64,000 bases of DNA from SKKY01 sp965228015 (GTDB lineage: Bacteria; Bacillota; Peptococcia; Peptococcales; SKKY01), in contig OZ245787.1 of the NCBI GenBank assembly GCA_965228015.1, positions 1,178,001-1,242,000 on the forward strand, given 5' to 3'. Below are positions 1-7,831 of this stretch, piece by piece (the first letter of the stretch is position 1; the number at the start of each line of letters is the position of its first letter). A program made the position numbers and the translations under genes. The notes beneath the pieces are model-generated. The model made no database searches and had not been told where the DNA came from. It saw only the letters and a list, made by a program, of their open reading frames with translations.

Positions 1-440
1 CCTAAAATGTTAAAGTTTCCTGTATTTACTGTTTTTAAAAGGGCATTAAAGTAGTCCATATAAATTTTTTCTGTTGTTTCCCAGTCTTCATAGTTCCTGT
101 GAATTACATCTCCATTAACAAAATGTACTGAACCTATAAATATATCAAAGGCTTTGTCTTTTTTGTAGTCTTCATGATATTCCCAGTATTCATGAGGCTC
201 TCCCAGCTCTAGTCCCGCAGTTATTTTTAACTGATCACCAAACTGGTTTCTGCAGGAAGTTATGCCGTCCATATATTTGTGATAGCTAAAATAGCCCTTA
301 CTTTCATCCTTAGGATTCATATCGTAGTGTTCCATAAAAGCTACTTCTTTGAACCACAGTTCTGTTGCTCTTTTGCAATATTCCTCCATTTTTGCCAGAC
401 TGTCGAAGGAATTTTCTGTATGAATATGATAATCTCTCAT
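1..440 (-). CDS. Histidinol-phosphatase, PHP family (partial, 3' end outside window)
   Basis: N-terminal part (about 146 of a usual 260-270 residues) of a PHP-superfamily phosphoesterase, closest in pattern to the HisJ/HisK histidinol-phosphatase that dephosphorylates L-histidinol phosphate in histidine synthesis. Seen in the sequence: MRDYHIHT at the start gives the first metal-binding H-x-H (H5, H7), followed by MEHYD (H38), GLELG (E79) and GSVHF (103-107), the order expected of PHP metal sites. The start is the ATG complementary to 438-440, preceded by GGAAGAG. It begins only 3 nt after the tsaD stop, so it is probably the last gene of that operon. Other PHP phosphoesterases cannot be excluded because the C-terminal half is missing. 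Confidence 0.75.
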   Translation of the reverse strand, partial: MRDYHIHTENSFDSLAKMEEYCKRATELWFKEVAFMEHYDMNPKDESKGYFSYHKYMDGITSCRNQFGDQLKITAGLELGEPHEYWEYHEDYKKDKAFDIFIGSVHFVNGDVIHRNYEDWETTEKIYMDYFNALLKTVNTGNFNIL

Positions 441-443
441 TTT

Positions 444-1487
444 CTACTCTTCCTTTCCCTTTTTAATATAGTCGGCAAAATTAAAGTTAGCCACCCCATT
501 TAAATCCAGTCCCGCATACTCTTTTCTTATTGCTTTATAGTGAGCTGCAGCTCCAATCATAGCTGCGTTATCTGTGCAAAACTCAATGGGAGGAAAAAAT
601 ACTTTCATTCCTCTTTTATTTCCTTCTTCTTTTAAGAGTTCCCTTAACTTACTATTTGCAGAAACTCCTCCTGCTGTAATTATAGTCTTCACATTTTCCT
701 GTTCTGCGGCGGCTATGGTTTTTTCAACAAGAATTTCTACTGCTGCTTTTTGAAAGGAAGCGCAAACATCGGCTACAGGAATTTCATTTCCTAACATTTT
801 TTCTTTATTAATCCAATTTAAAACCGCAGATTTCAAACCGCTGTAGCTAAAATCAAAGGAACCTCTTTCCAAGGTTGCTTTGGGGAAATCGATACAGTTT
901 TCATCTCCTTCCTTAGACAGCTTATCAATTACAGGCCCTCCCGGATAACCAATTCCCAGGGTTCTGGCTACTTTGTCAAAAGCCTCTCCCACTGCATCAT
1001 CCCGGGTATTTCCCATTACCTCATATTCTCCGTGACCTGTCATTTTTACTACCATTGTGTGGCCGCCGGAAACAATAAGGCATATTAAGGGAAACTCCAG
1101 CTCATCTTTATGCTGTAGGAAGTTAGCATACACATGTCCCTCTATATGGTTGACAGTTATTAATGGTTTTTTCGCTCCATAGGCTAAAGCTTTTGCCGTA
1201 GATACTCCAACAAGAAGAGCCCCGATAAGCCCCGGGGAGTTGGCAACAGCAATGTGACTAAGATCTTTAAATTCCAGCCTTGCTTCTTCCATTGTTTCTT
1301 TTATTAGTAGATTTATTGTTTCAAGATGCTTTCTTGAGGCTATTTCTGGTACAACGCCCCCATATTTCTGATGCAAATCTACCTGAGAGGAAACCAGATT
1401 GGCTCTTATTAAAATGCCGTCTTCAATGACCGCAGCAGCGGTTTCATCGCAACTAGATTCTATAGCCAATATTAATGTTTTATCCAT
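444..1487 (-). CDS. tsaD: tRNA N6-threonylcarbamoyladenosine synthase subunit TsaD
   Basis: Transfers the threonylcarbamoyl group from threonylcarbamoyl-AMP to A37 of ANN-decoding tRNAs, together with TsaB and TsaE, both encoded just upstream. ASKHA-fold protein of 347 residues, the normal family length. Visible motifs: N-terminal AIESSCDETA, the metal-binding H-x-E-G-H at H114/H118 (NHIEGH), SGGHTM near 140-145 and DNAAM near 306-310. I chose ATG at 1487 rather than the in-frame ATG at 1514 because the first nine codons overlap the end of rimI and because GGAGGGATAGG lies directly before 1487. The rimI stop is 2 nt upstream, so the genes are translationally coupled. Intact. Confidence 0.95.
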   Translation of the reverse strand: MDKTLILAIESSCDETAAAVIEDGILIRANLVSSQVDLHQKYGGVVPEIASRKHLETINLLIKETMEEARLEFKDLSHIAVANSPGLIGALLVGVSTAKALAYGAKKPLITVNHIEGHVYANFLQHKDELEFPLICLIVSGGHTMVVKMTGHGEYEVMGNTRDDAVGEAFDKVARTLGIGYPGGPVIDKLSKEGDENCIDFPKATLERGSFDFSYSGLKSAVLNWINKEKMLGNEIPVADVCASFQKAAVEILVEKTIAAAEQENVKTIITAGGVSANSKLRELLKEEGNKRGMKVFFPPIEFCTDNAAMIGAAAHYKAIRKEYAGLDLNGVANFNFADYIKKGKEE

Positions 1488-1489
1488 TC

Positions 1490-1954
1490 CTATCCCTCCT
1501 GATAATATTTCCACATAATTACTGCATCTTCATTATTGTCTTCGTAATATCTTTTTCTTATTCCAACCTGAGTAAAACCAAGTTTTTTATATAAATTAAT
1601 TGCAACCTCATTGCTTACTCTTGCTTCAAGGGTCATTTTAATTGCTCCCGCAATAATTGAATCTTTTACCTGGCGGTTCATTAACATAACTCCAATACCT
1701 TTACCCCGGTACTCTGGAAGAACCCCAACATTTGTAATGTGAGCCTCATCAAGGACTATCCACATACCAGCATAACCGGCAATTTTATTTGTGTTTTCGT
1801 CAATTGCAACCACATAACTCGCCATATGATTTTTAGTTATTTCGTGGACAAAGGTTTCCATGGACCAGGGATCTGTAAAACACTCTTTTTCCAATAGAAC
1901 AACTTCCTCTAAATCATCAAACTCCATGGGGCGAACTGAAAAATTATCTTCCAC
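1490..1954 (-). CDS. rimI: Ribosomal-protein-alanine N-acetyltransferase RimI-like (GNAT)
   Basis: GNAT-fold acetyltransferase of 154 residues, named for RimI, which acetylates the N-terminal alanine of ribosomal protein S18 with acetyl-CoA. The acetyl-CoA-binding motif R/Q-x-x-G-x-G/A is seen as R83-G-K-G86-I-G88, and the C-terminal YKKLGFTQVG segment is the usual beta6-alpha4 region of RimI. It sits between tsaB and tsaD with an 11-nt overlap at its 5' end (tsaB stop at 1944), an arrangement common in Bacillota. Placement with the t6A genes supports RimI; another GNAT substrate is possible. Intact. Confidence 0.85.
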   Translation of the reverse strand: MEDNFSVRPMEFDDLEEVVLLEKECFTDPWSMETFVHEITKNHMASYVVAIDENTNKIAGYAGMWIVLDEAHITNVGVLPEYRGKGIGVMLMNRQVKDSIIAGAIKMTLEARVSNEVAINLYKKLGFTQVGIRKRYYEDNNEDAVIMWKYYQEG

Positions 1955-2651
1955 AGTGCTTTGCCTCCCAGGTTATTTCTGCCTCTGGCTTTCTTAAATA
2001 AACAGGAGCCAAGGTATAGTAGTTGGAATACTCACCTTTTTCTGCTTTTTCCTGAGCCAAAAGGACAATGGCAGAACCTTTGATACTTCCAAATTCTGCT
2101 GACAATATAACAGCCTGCTCACCTAGAGATTCTTTTATACCTTTAGCATATTTTTCAAGGCCATCTCCAAAAAGATATACTTTTTCATTCTCAGATTTTA
2201 ATTCTTCCGCAAGTTTTGCTGGAGAAACTGCATAGTCATTTTTTACTTTTTTCATTTCCCCATTTTGGAACTTGTACCAGGCTGTATAAAATTCATTTTT
2301 TCTGGCATCAAGAATAGGAACTATTAAAGCACCTTCTACCTGAACATTTTGAGCCAGAGCATCCAGGGAGTTTATTTGAATAATTTTCTTGTCCATTGCC
2401 TGAGCAAGAGCTTTTCCTGTAACTGCGGCAATTCGCACCCCTGTAAAAGAACCGGGACCAGCACAAAGGACTATTAAATCCACCTGGTTAATATCTTTCC
2501 TTGCAAGCTTAAGGACATTATCAATAACTGGCAGGAGTTGCTCTGAATGCTTGCTGCCCCTGTTTAAAGTGATTTCGTTTATTATTTTTTTATCTTCAAT
2601 TAAAGCCGCACTACAAGCAATAGCTGTAGCATCAAAGCCCAGAATCAGCAT
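1944..2651 (-). CDS. tsaB: tRNA threonylcarbamoyladenosine biosynthesis protein TsaB
   Basis: Non-catalytic ASKHA partner of TsaD in t6A formation. It has 235 residues, starts MLILGFDATA and carries the TsaB signature GPGSFTGVR at 65-73. The C-terminal half is divergent, as usual in TsaB. Overlaps tsaE at its 5' end (tsaE stop at 2632) and rimI at its 3' end, consistent with one polycistronic message. With tsaE and tsaD present the complex is complete except for TsaC/Sua5, which is not in this window. Confidence 0.92.
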   Translation of the reverse strand: MLILGFDATAIACSAALIEDKKIINEITLNRGSKHSEQLLPVIDNVLKLARKDINQVDLIVLCAGPGSFTGVRIAAVTGKALAQAMDKKIIQINSLDALAQNVQVEGALIVPILDARKNEFYTAWYKFQNGEMKKVKNDYAVSPAKLAEELKSENEKVYLFGDGLEKYAKGIKESLGEQAVILSAEFGSIKGSAIVLLAQEKAEKGEYSNYYTLAPVYLRKPEAEITWEAKHCGR

Positions 2652-3105
2652 ACTTTTTCAGCTCCTCTAAAAACATTTCCCATTTATTGCCAATGCCTGT
2701 TATTTTAAAAATTCTGGAATTTTCATCTTCTTTGGTTATATATATTTTCAACCAGGGCTGGGGAATTTCTTCAATAAATTTTTCTGCCCATTCAATTACA
2801 ATTATTCCCTCTTTGGTAAAGTATTCTTCAAAACCAATATCAAAAAGTTCTTCAGCTTCCTCTATGCGATAAAGATCAAAGTGATAAAGAACTCTCTTGT
2901 TAAATTCGTATTCATTTACAATGCTGAAAGTAGGGCTGTTTACCAGTTCCTCTATTCCCAGAGCCCTAGCTAGAGACTGAGTAAAAGTAGTTTTCCCTGC
3001 TCCTAGATCTCCATCCAGAAGAATTACATCTTCCTCTTCCAGAAATTTAGCCAGAAACTTAGCCAGCTTTTTTGTATCTTCAACTGATTTTACTAAATAT
3101 TCCAT
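2632..3105 (-). CDS. tsaE: tRNA threonylcarbamoyladenosine biosynthesis ATPase TsaE
   Basis: P-loop ATPase of the TsaB-TsaD-TsaE complex, thought to reset the complex between t6A catalytic cycles. The Walker A sequence GDLGAGKTT lies at 32-40 and SPTF (switch-like) follows near residue 65; length 157 matches the family (150-160). I set the start at ATG 3105 (MEYLVKS): an in-frame ATG exists at 3171 but would add 22 unrelated residues deep inside the preceding amidohydrolase gene, whereas 3105 has AGAAGG just upstream and leaves a 13-nt overlap. Intact. Confidence 0.93.
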   Translation of the reverse strand: MEYLVKSVEDTKKLAKFLAKFLEEEDVILLDGDLGAGKTTFTQSLARALGIEELVNSPTFSIVNEYEFNKRVLYHFDLYRIEEAEELFDIGFEEYFTKEGIIVIEWAEKFIEEIPQPWLKIYITKEDENSRIFKITGIGNKWEMFLEELKKYADSGL

Positions 3106-4226
3106 ACCACATTTCCTTCTATCATCACTAATTCTGCTCTGTTCATTATATTTAATGGATCCCCGCTCCAAATAACAATATCTGCATCTTTTCCCGGTGC
3201 CAGTGATCCTGTACTTTTATCGATTCCCATAATTTCTGCCGGATTAATGGTAAGAGCTTTTAAAGCTTCCTTAGGATCCATTCCCTCTTTTACTGCAAGA
3301 ATTGCATTTAAAACTGCGTAATCAATTGGAGTTTCTGGGTGATCTGTAATTAAAGCAACTTTTACTCCGTTTTTTTGCAATATCCCCGGATTTTTAAAAG
3401 ATTTTTCTTTAAGCTCAACTTTTGCTCTGCTTATTAGCAAAGGACCCACACAAACAGGAACTTCATATTCTTTTAGCTCCTCCATTGTTAAGTGAGCCTC
3501 TGTGCCATGTTCAATAGTAAGCTTTAAATTAAATTCCCTAGCAATTCTGATTGCTGTAAGAATGTCATCTGCCCGGTGAACGTGGGCTCTTAAAGGCATT
3601 TTGTGATTTAATAACCTGGCAATTTCATCTTTCCCTAAATCTTTTTCTGCTTCTTTATCCTTAATGTAGTTTTGGCCATCAACTAAGGTTTCTCTTAGAA
3701 GAGCTGCAATTCCCATACGGGTGTAAGGCATTTTTTTTTCAGATCCATAAACTTCCTTGGGATTTTCTCCAAAGGCAACCTTCATTCCTGCTGATTCTTT
3801 AATAAGCCTTGAGTTAAAGCTTTTACCTGCAGTTTTCATAATGCACACTGTGCCACCAACAACATTAGCACTTCCGGGAGCTATTATCACTGTGGTAACA
3901 CCGCCTTTTAAAGCATCCTGAAAGCCAATGTCATGAATATTAATTCCATCAATAGCTCTAAGCTGAGGGGTCACCGGCTCAGACATTTCGTTAACATCGT
4001 CTCCCTCATGGGAATATATTTCTTCGTATATTCCTAAATGAGTATGAGCGTCAATAAAGCCGGGAAGTATATATCTTCCCTGAGCATCAATTACCTCACA
4101 GCCTTCTGGTATTTCTATTTTTGTTCCAATTTTTTTTATTTTACCTTGGTCATTTATGAGAATAGTACCGGAATCAAAGTCTTCTTTTTCCATGGTAATT
4201 ATTTTTCCATTAATTATTGCTTTCAA
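3093..4226 (-). CDS. Metal-dependent amidohydrolase (imidazolonepropionase-like)
   Basis: Predicted cytoplasmic hydrolase of the amidohydrolase superfamily, 377 residues. The N-terminal beta-sandwich is followed by DAHTHLG with the metal ligands H61 and H63; further probable ligands are in RAHVHRADD, IEHGTEAH and the aspartate of ITDHPETP, the usual order in the TIM barrel. The C-terminal segment LAPGKDADIVIWSGDPL is the returning sandwich domain typical of imidazolonepropionase-like and dihydroorotase-like members. Starts at TTG after AAAAGGAGT, 23 nt beyond the tex stop, so probably co-transcribed with tex. The substrate cannot be deduced from the sequence. Confidence 0.85.
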   Translation of the reverse strand: MKAIINGKIITMEKEDFDSGTILINDQGKIKKIGTKIEIPEGCEVIDAQGRYILPGFIDAHTHLGIYEEIYSHEGDDVNEMSEPVTPQLRAIDGINIHDIGFQDALKGGVTTVIIAPGSANVVGGTVCIMKTAGKSFNSRLIKESAGMKVAFGENPKEVYGSEKKMPYTRMGIAALLRETLVDGQNYIKDKEAEKDLGKDEIARLLNHKMPLRAHVHRADDILTAIRIAREFNLKLTIEHGTEAHLTMEELKEYEVPVCVGPLLISRAKVELKEKSFKNPGILQKNGVKVALITDHPETPIDYAVLNAILAVKEGMDPKEALKALTINPAEIMGIDKSTGSLAPGKDADIVIWSGDPLNIMNRAELVMIEGNVVWNI

Positions 4227-4249
4227 ATTAAATACTCCTTTTCAATTGC

Positions 4250-6349
4250 CTAAATTTTTAGAGCAAGGGGTACTCTCCCTCTGTTTTTATCTGCTTCTAA
4301 CACTTTTGCCTTTACAATATTTCCCACAGATACTACTTCCATAGGATGACGGATAAATTTATCTGCAAGTTGAGATATGTGAGCCAGACCGTCATTTTTT
4401 AATCCTATATCAATAAATGCTCCGAAATCCACAACATTTGTTACTGTTCCTTCAAGAACCATTTCTTCATGAAGATCTTCTAGTTTTAGTATATCATTTC
4501 TCAGCAAAGGTTTTGCCAAATCTTCCCTGGGGTCTCTTCCTGGCTTTATAAGGTCGTTAATTATATCTTTTACTGTTGCTTCTCCATAGTTTAAATCTGC
4601 TGCAACTTTTTTATAGTCCAGGCGGGAAAGTTCTTCCTTTAATAAGCTCTGACGTTCTGGATTTTTTAAGTCTTCTTTAACAAAGCCCAGCATTTTTAAA
4701 ATTTCTTCTGCTATATCGTAGGATTCAGGGTGAACAGAGGTATTTTCAAGAGGATTTATTCCATCTCTGATTCTGATAAAACCTGCTGCCTGAACAAAGG
4801 CTTTTTCCCCCAGACAGGGAACCTTAAGTAATTCTTTTCTGCTTTTTATTCCCTTGTTTTCGTCTCTGTATTTAATAATGTTATTGGCAATAGATTTATT
4901 CAGGCCCGCAACATATTGAAGAAGGCTGGCACTTGCTGTATTTATTTCTACACCGGTTCTGTTAACACAGGATTCAACTACGTTAGTCAAGCTTTCATCT
5001 AAAGTTTTTCCTGCTAAATCATGCTGATACTGTCCTACTCCTATTGAGCGGGGCTCAATTTTTACTAGTTCTGCCAAAGGATCCAATATCCTTCTGGCAA
5101 TGGATACAGCACTTCTTTCAGATACATCAAAATTTGGGAACTCTTCCTTAGCAAGCTTTGAAGCCGAGTAAACCGACGCTCCTGCTTCTGATACAATAAC
5201 AAAGGATAAGTCTAAATTGTTTTCGTTAATAAGGTTTGCTACCAGAGTTTCTGTTTCCCTTGAAGCTGTTCCGTTTCCTATAACAATAAGGTCGATTGAC
5301 CATTTACTCATTATTTCCAATAATTTTTTCTTAGCTTCTGCAACCTTCATTTGAGGCTGATGAGGATAAATTACTCCTATTTCCATTAACTGTCCCAATT
5401 CGTTTATTACTGCAAGTTTACATCCGGTACGGAAGCTTGGGTCAATTCCTAAAATAGCATTCTTTTTTACAGGGCTTTGCATTAACAGACTGTCTAAGTT
5501 TTCAGTAAATACTTTAATTCCCTGTTCCTCTGCCTTTTCGGTTAAAGTATTTCTTACTTCCCTTTCCAAAGACGGATGAAGAAGACGCTTAAAAGCATCT
5601 GTAACTATACTTTCAAAGAGTTCTTCTTTTCCTTTAATATTCTTTCCTTTAAAGAAGCTGCGGTGAATCAGACCCTTAGTCTTATCTTCATCAACTTCAA
5701 TTTTTACCTGCAAAAATTCTTCCTTTTCTCCCCTGTTAACTGCCATAATCCTGTGGGGAAGGATTTTGCTTACAGGCTCCTGATAATCATAGTACATATC
5801 ATAAACAGAAGATTCTTCCTTAGTGTCTTTTGCTTTCAACACACCCTGCTTATGATAAAAGTCTCTTAACAGACCTCTGATTTCTGCACTGTCCTGTATA
5901 TATTCACAAATAATATCTGAAGCACCCTGAAGATCTTCCTCTGTTGCATTAACATCTTCTCCTGCCAGCAAGGCTTCTGCTAAAGACTCCAAGCCTTTTT
6001 CTTTTGCAATTGTTGCTCTGGTTCTTCTTTTTTGACGATAAGGAAGATACAAATCTTCAACTTCCTGAAGTACTTTTGCTGCAGTTATTTTTTCTGTAAG
6101 CTCAGGAGTTAACTTCCCTTGCTCTTCGATATTTCTAATAACCTCTTCTTTCCGTTTATCCAGGCTTCTCATATATTTAAGTCTTGCTTCAACATCTCTT
6201 AAAATTGTTTCATCCATACTTCCCGTTGCTTCTTTTCTGTAACGGGAAGTAAAGGGAATTGTATTTCCTTCATCCAGAAGATTTACGATATTCTCAATGC
6301 ATTTGTTTCCCCAGTTAAATTCTTTTGAAAGCTCTTTTATGTAGTCCAA
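4250..6349 (-). CDS. tex: RNA-binding transcription accessory protein Tex
   Basis: Tex-family nucleic-acid-binding protein, 699 residues. Order of domains: N-terminal helical Tex region, a YqgF/RNase H-like domain opening at LGIDPSFRTG near 300, a helix-hairpin-helix pair near 480-560 (NIIKYRDENKGIKSRKELL) and a C-terminal S1 RNA-binding domain (EGTVTNVVDFGAFIDIG to the end). Slightly short at the C terminus, as the protein stops directly after S1. The start is TTG at 6349, preceded by GGGAGG; a candidate -10 TATAAT lies at the complement of 6381-6386. It is the first gene of the run that includes the amidohydrolase and t6A genes. Intact over 2.1 kb. Confidence 0.93.
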   Translation of the reverse strand: MDYIKELSKEFNWGNKCIENIVNLLDEGNTIPFTSRYRKEATGSMDETILRDVEARLKYMRSLDKRKEEVIRNIEEQGKLTPELTEKITAAKVLQEVEDLYLPYRQKRRTRATIAKEKGLESLAEALLAGEDVNATEEDLQGASDIICEYIQDSAEIRGLLRDFYHKQGVLKAKDTKEESSVYDMYYDYQEPVSKILPHRIMAVNRGEKEEFLQVKIEVDEDKTKGLIHRSFFKGKNIKGKEELFESIVTDAFKRLLHPSLEREVRNTLTEKAEEQGIKVFTENLDSLLMQSPVKKNAILGIDPSFRTGCKLAVINELGQLMEIGVIYPHQPQMKVAEAKKKLLEIMSKWSIDLIVIGNGTASRETETLVANLINENNLDLSFVIVSEAGASVYSASKLAKEEFPNFDVSERSAVSIARRILDPLAELVKIEPRSIGVGQYQHDLAGKTLDESLTNVVESCVNRTGVEINTASASLLQYVAGLNKSIANNIIKYRDENKGIKSRKELLKVPCLGEKAFVQAAGFIRIRDGINPLENTSVHPESYDIAEEILKMLGFVKEDLKNPERQSLLKEELSRLDYKKVAADLNYGEATVKDIINDLIKPGRDPREDLAKPLLRNDILKLEDLHEEMVLEGTVTNVVDFGAFIDIGLKNDGLAHISQLADKFIRHPMEVVSVGNIVKAKVLEADKNRGRVPLALKI

Positions 6350-6412
6350 AATATTTCCTCCCTTGTTTTGTTGACTTCTAATTATATCCTAAAAAATAAT
6401 CTTCATAAAGAT

Positions 6413-6446
6413 AATAACTCAGGAGAGGCTTCTCTCCTGAGTTATT
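6413..6446 (-). terminator. Rho-independent terminator-like hairpin after eam
   Basis: Perfect 14-bp stem (6413-6426 with 6433-6446, core CTCAGGAGA) around a 6-nt loop, between the eam pseudogene stop and the tex promoter. The minus-strand U-tract is weak (ATCTTTAT), so termination efficiency is uncertain. The symmetry is exact. Confidence 0.7.
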
Positions 6447-6460
6447 ATTTGTAAAATATT

Positions 6461-7735
6461 TTAATCTTCATCTTCAAAAAGATCTTCATCATAATCATAA
6501 TCAAAATCTCTGTTAGCATAGGGTATTTCAAGTCCTTCCCAGATTTTTAGGGTTATTGTTCCATCTCCTCTGTCAGCTAAATACTCGGGAACCATAGGAG
6601 TTTTTCCTTTTCCTGCCGGAGCATTAACTATAAAGGTTGGAATTGCTAGACCTGAAGTATACCCTCTAAGGTTTTTAATTATTTCTACCCCTTTATCCAC
6701 ACTGGTTCTGAAGTGTTCTGTACCTGCAACAGTTTTAGCATGGAAAATGTAGTATAGTCTTACTCTGATTTTCAATAATTCATGATTCATTTTTTTCATA
6801 ATAAATGAATCATGAATTATTTTTCTTAACAATACTGCCTGATTACCCAAAGGTACCCCGGAGTTTGCCAGCATTTCGCAGGCCTTTTTTTTGATTCCTC
6901 AGTAATTTCTGCAGGATGATTAAAATGTGTGTTAATGAAAATTGGGTGATGTTTTTTAATCATATTACAAAAATCTTCTGTTACTCTTTAAGGAACTGTT
7001 ACCAGCATTCTTGAGCCAAGTCTGATTATTTCCACATGTGGAATTTTTCTTAATTCTGTAAGAATCCAGTCAATTCTTTCATCACCTAATGTTAACGAAT
7101 CTCCTCCGGTAATAAGAACATCTCTGATTTCAGAATTTTTCCTTACGTAGTCTATTGCCTTCATTAGTTCTTCTTTACTCTTGGGCTTATCAACTTCTCC
7201 GATATTTCTTCTTCTTTGACAATGTCTGTAATACATACCACATTGGTTTGTTGCACAAATTATGAGACGATCAGGATATCTTCTTGTAATACAATCTGCA
7301 GGATTAGTTTCCCTTTCAAGCATTGGGTCAGATTCTCCTGACTCTACAACCAGTTCACTGCTGGTTGGTATAGACTGAAGATAAACAGGATCATCGGTAC
7401 CAAGATCTGGATCAATAAGAGAAAGATAGTATGGGCTGATGCCCCATCTGTAAGTTTCTCCTATCTGATCAATAACTTTTTTCTTCCTCAGGAGTTTTGA
7501 TAAAGTGACTTAAAGTTTCGGTATCACTAATACGGGTTTTAATCTGCTAGTGCCAGTTGTTCCAGTCTTCTTCTGTTGCATTGAAGAATTCCTTTATTTT
7601 TTCTGACGTTCCTGTATTTTTTCCTTCTGTTCAATACCATTTTTAATCTGGTCTTTTACATCAAGATAATCCTGAATCCTTGATTTTAATTCTGCTGCTC
7701 TTTTTAACAATTTTTCTCTAAGTGCTTTTTTCCAA
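6461..7735 (-). pseudogene. eam: Glutamate 2,3-aminomutase-like radical SAM gene, decayed
   Basis: Remains of a lysine/glutamate 2,3-aminomutase family enzyme; GTEHF and YYIFHAK near the C terminus are closer to glutamate 2,3-aminomutase (which makes beta-glutamate, an osmolyte) than to lysine 2,3-aminomutase. Read in pieces the product is a near full-length protein, but the frame is broken by nonsense codons TAG at 7547-7549 (a Trp position) and TAA at 6988-6990 (Pro-Gln context), and by frameshifts near 7648, 7487 and 6889. The radical SAM motif C-x3-C-x2-C reads QCGMYYRHC: the middle cysteine, a ligand of the catalytic [4Fe-4S] cluster, is tyrosine. The PLP region (lysine of the ENLRGYTSG area onward) is still readable. 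The 5' end is uncertain; a TTG at 7735 follows GAGGGG. Promoter-like sequence survives upstream. Confidence 0.88.
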
Positions 7736-7771
7736 TATTTGTCCCCTCTTTCCTTGCAGTCCTATGAAATA

Positions 7772-7801
7772 ATTATAAACCAACAACTTGCACCCTGTAA
7801 A
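7772..7801 (-). promoter_or_regulatory. Candidate promoter of the eam pseudogene
   Basis: On the minus strand TTTACA and TATAAT are separated by 18 nt, about 35 nt before the ribosome site AAAGAGGGG of the eam remnant. Apparently intact although the gene is not. Confidence 0.5.
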
Positions 7802-7831
7802 TAAGTTTTTAGTAGTTTGGTCCTTATTTGC

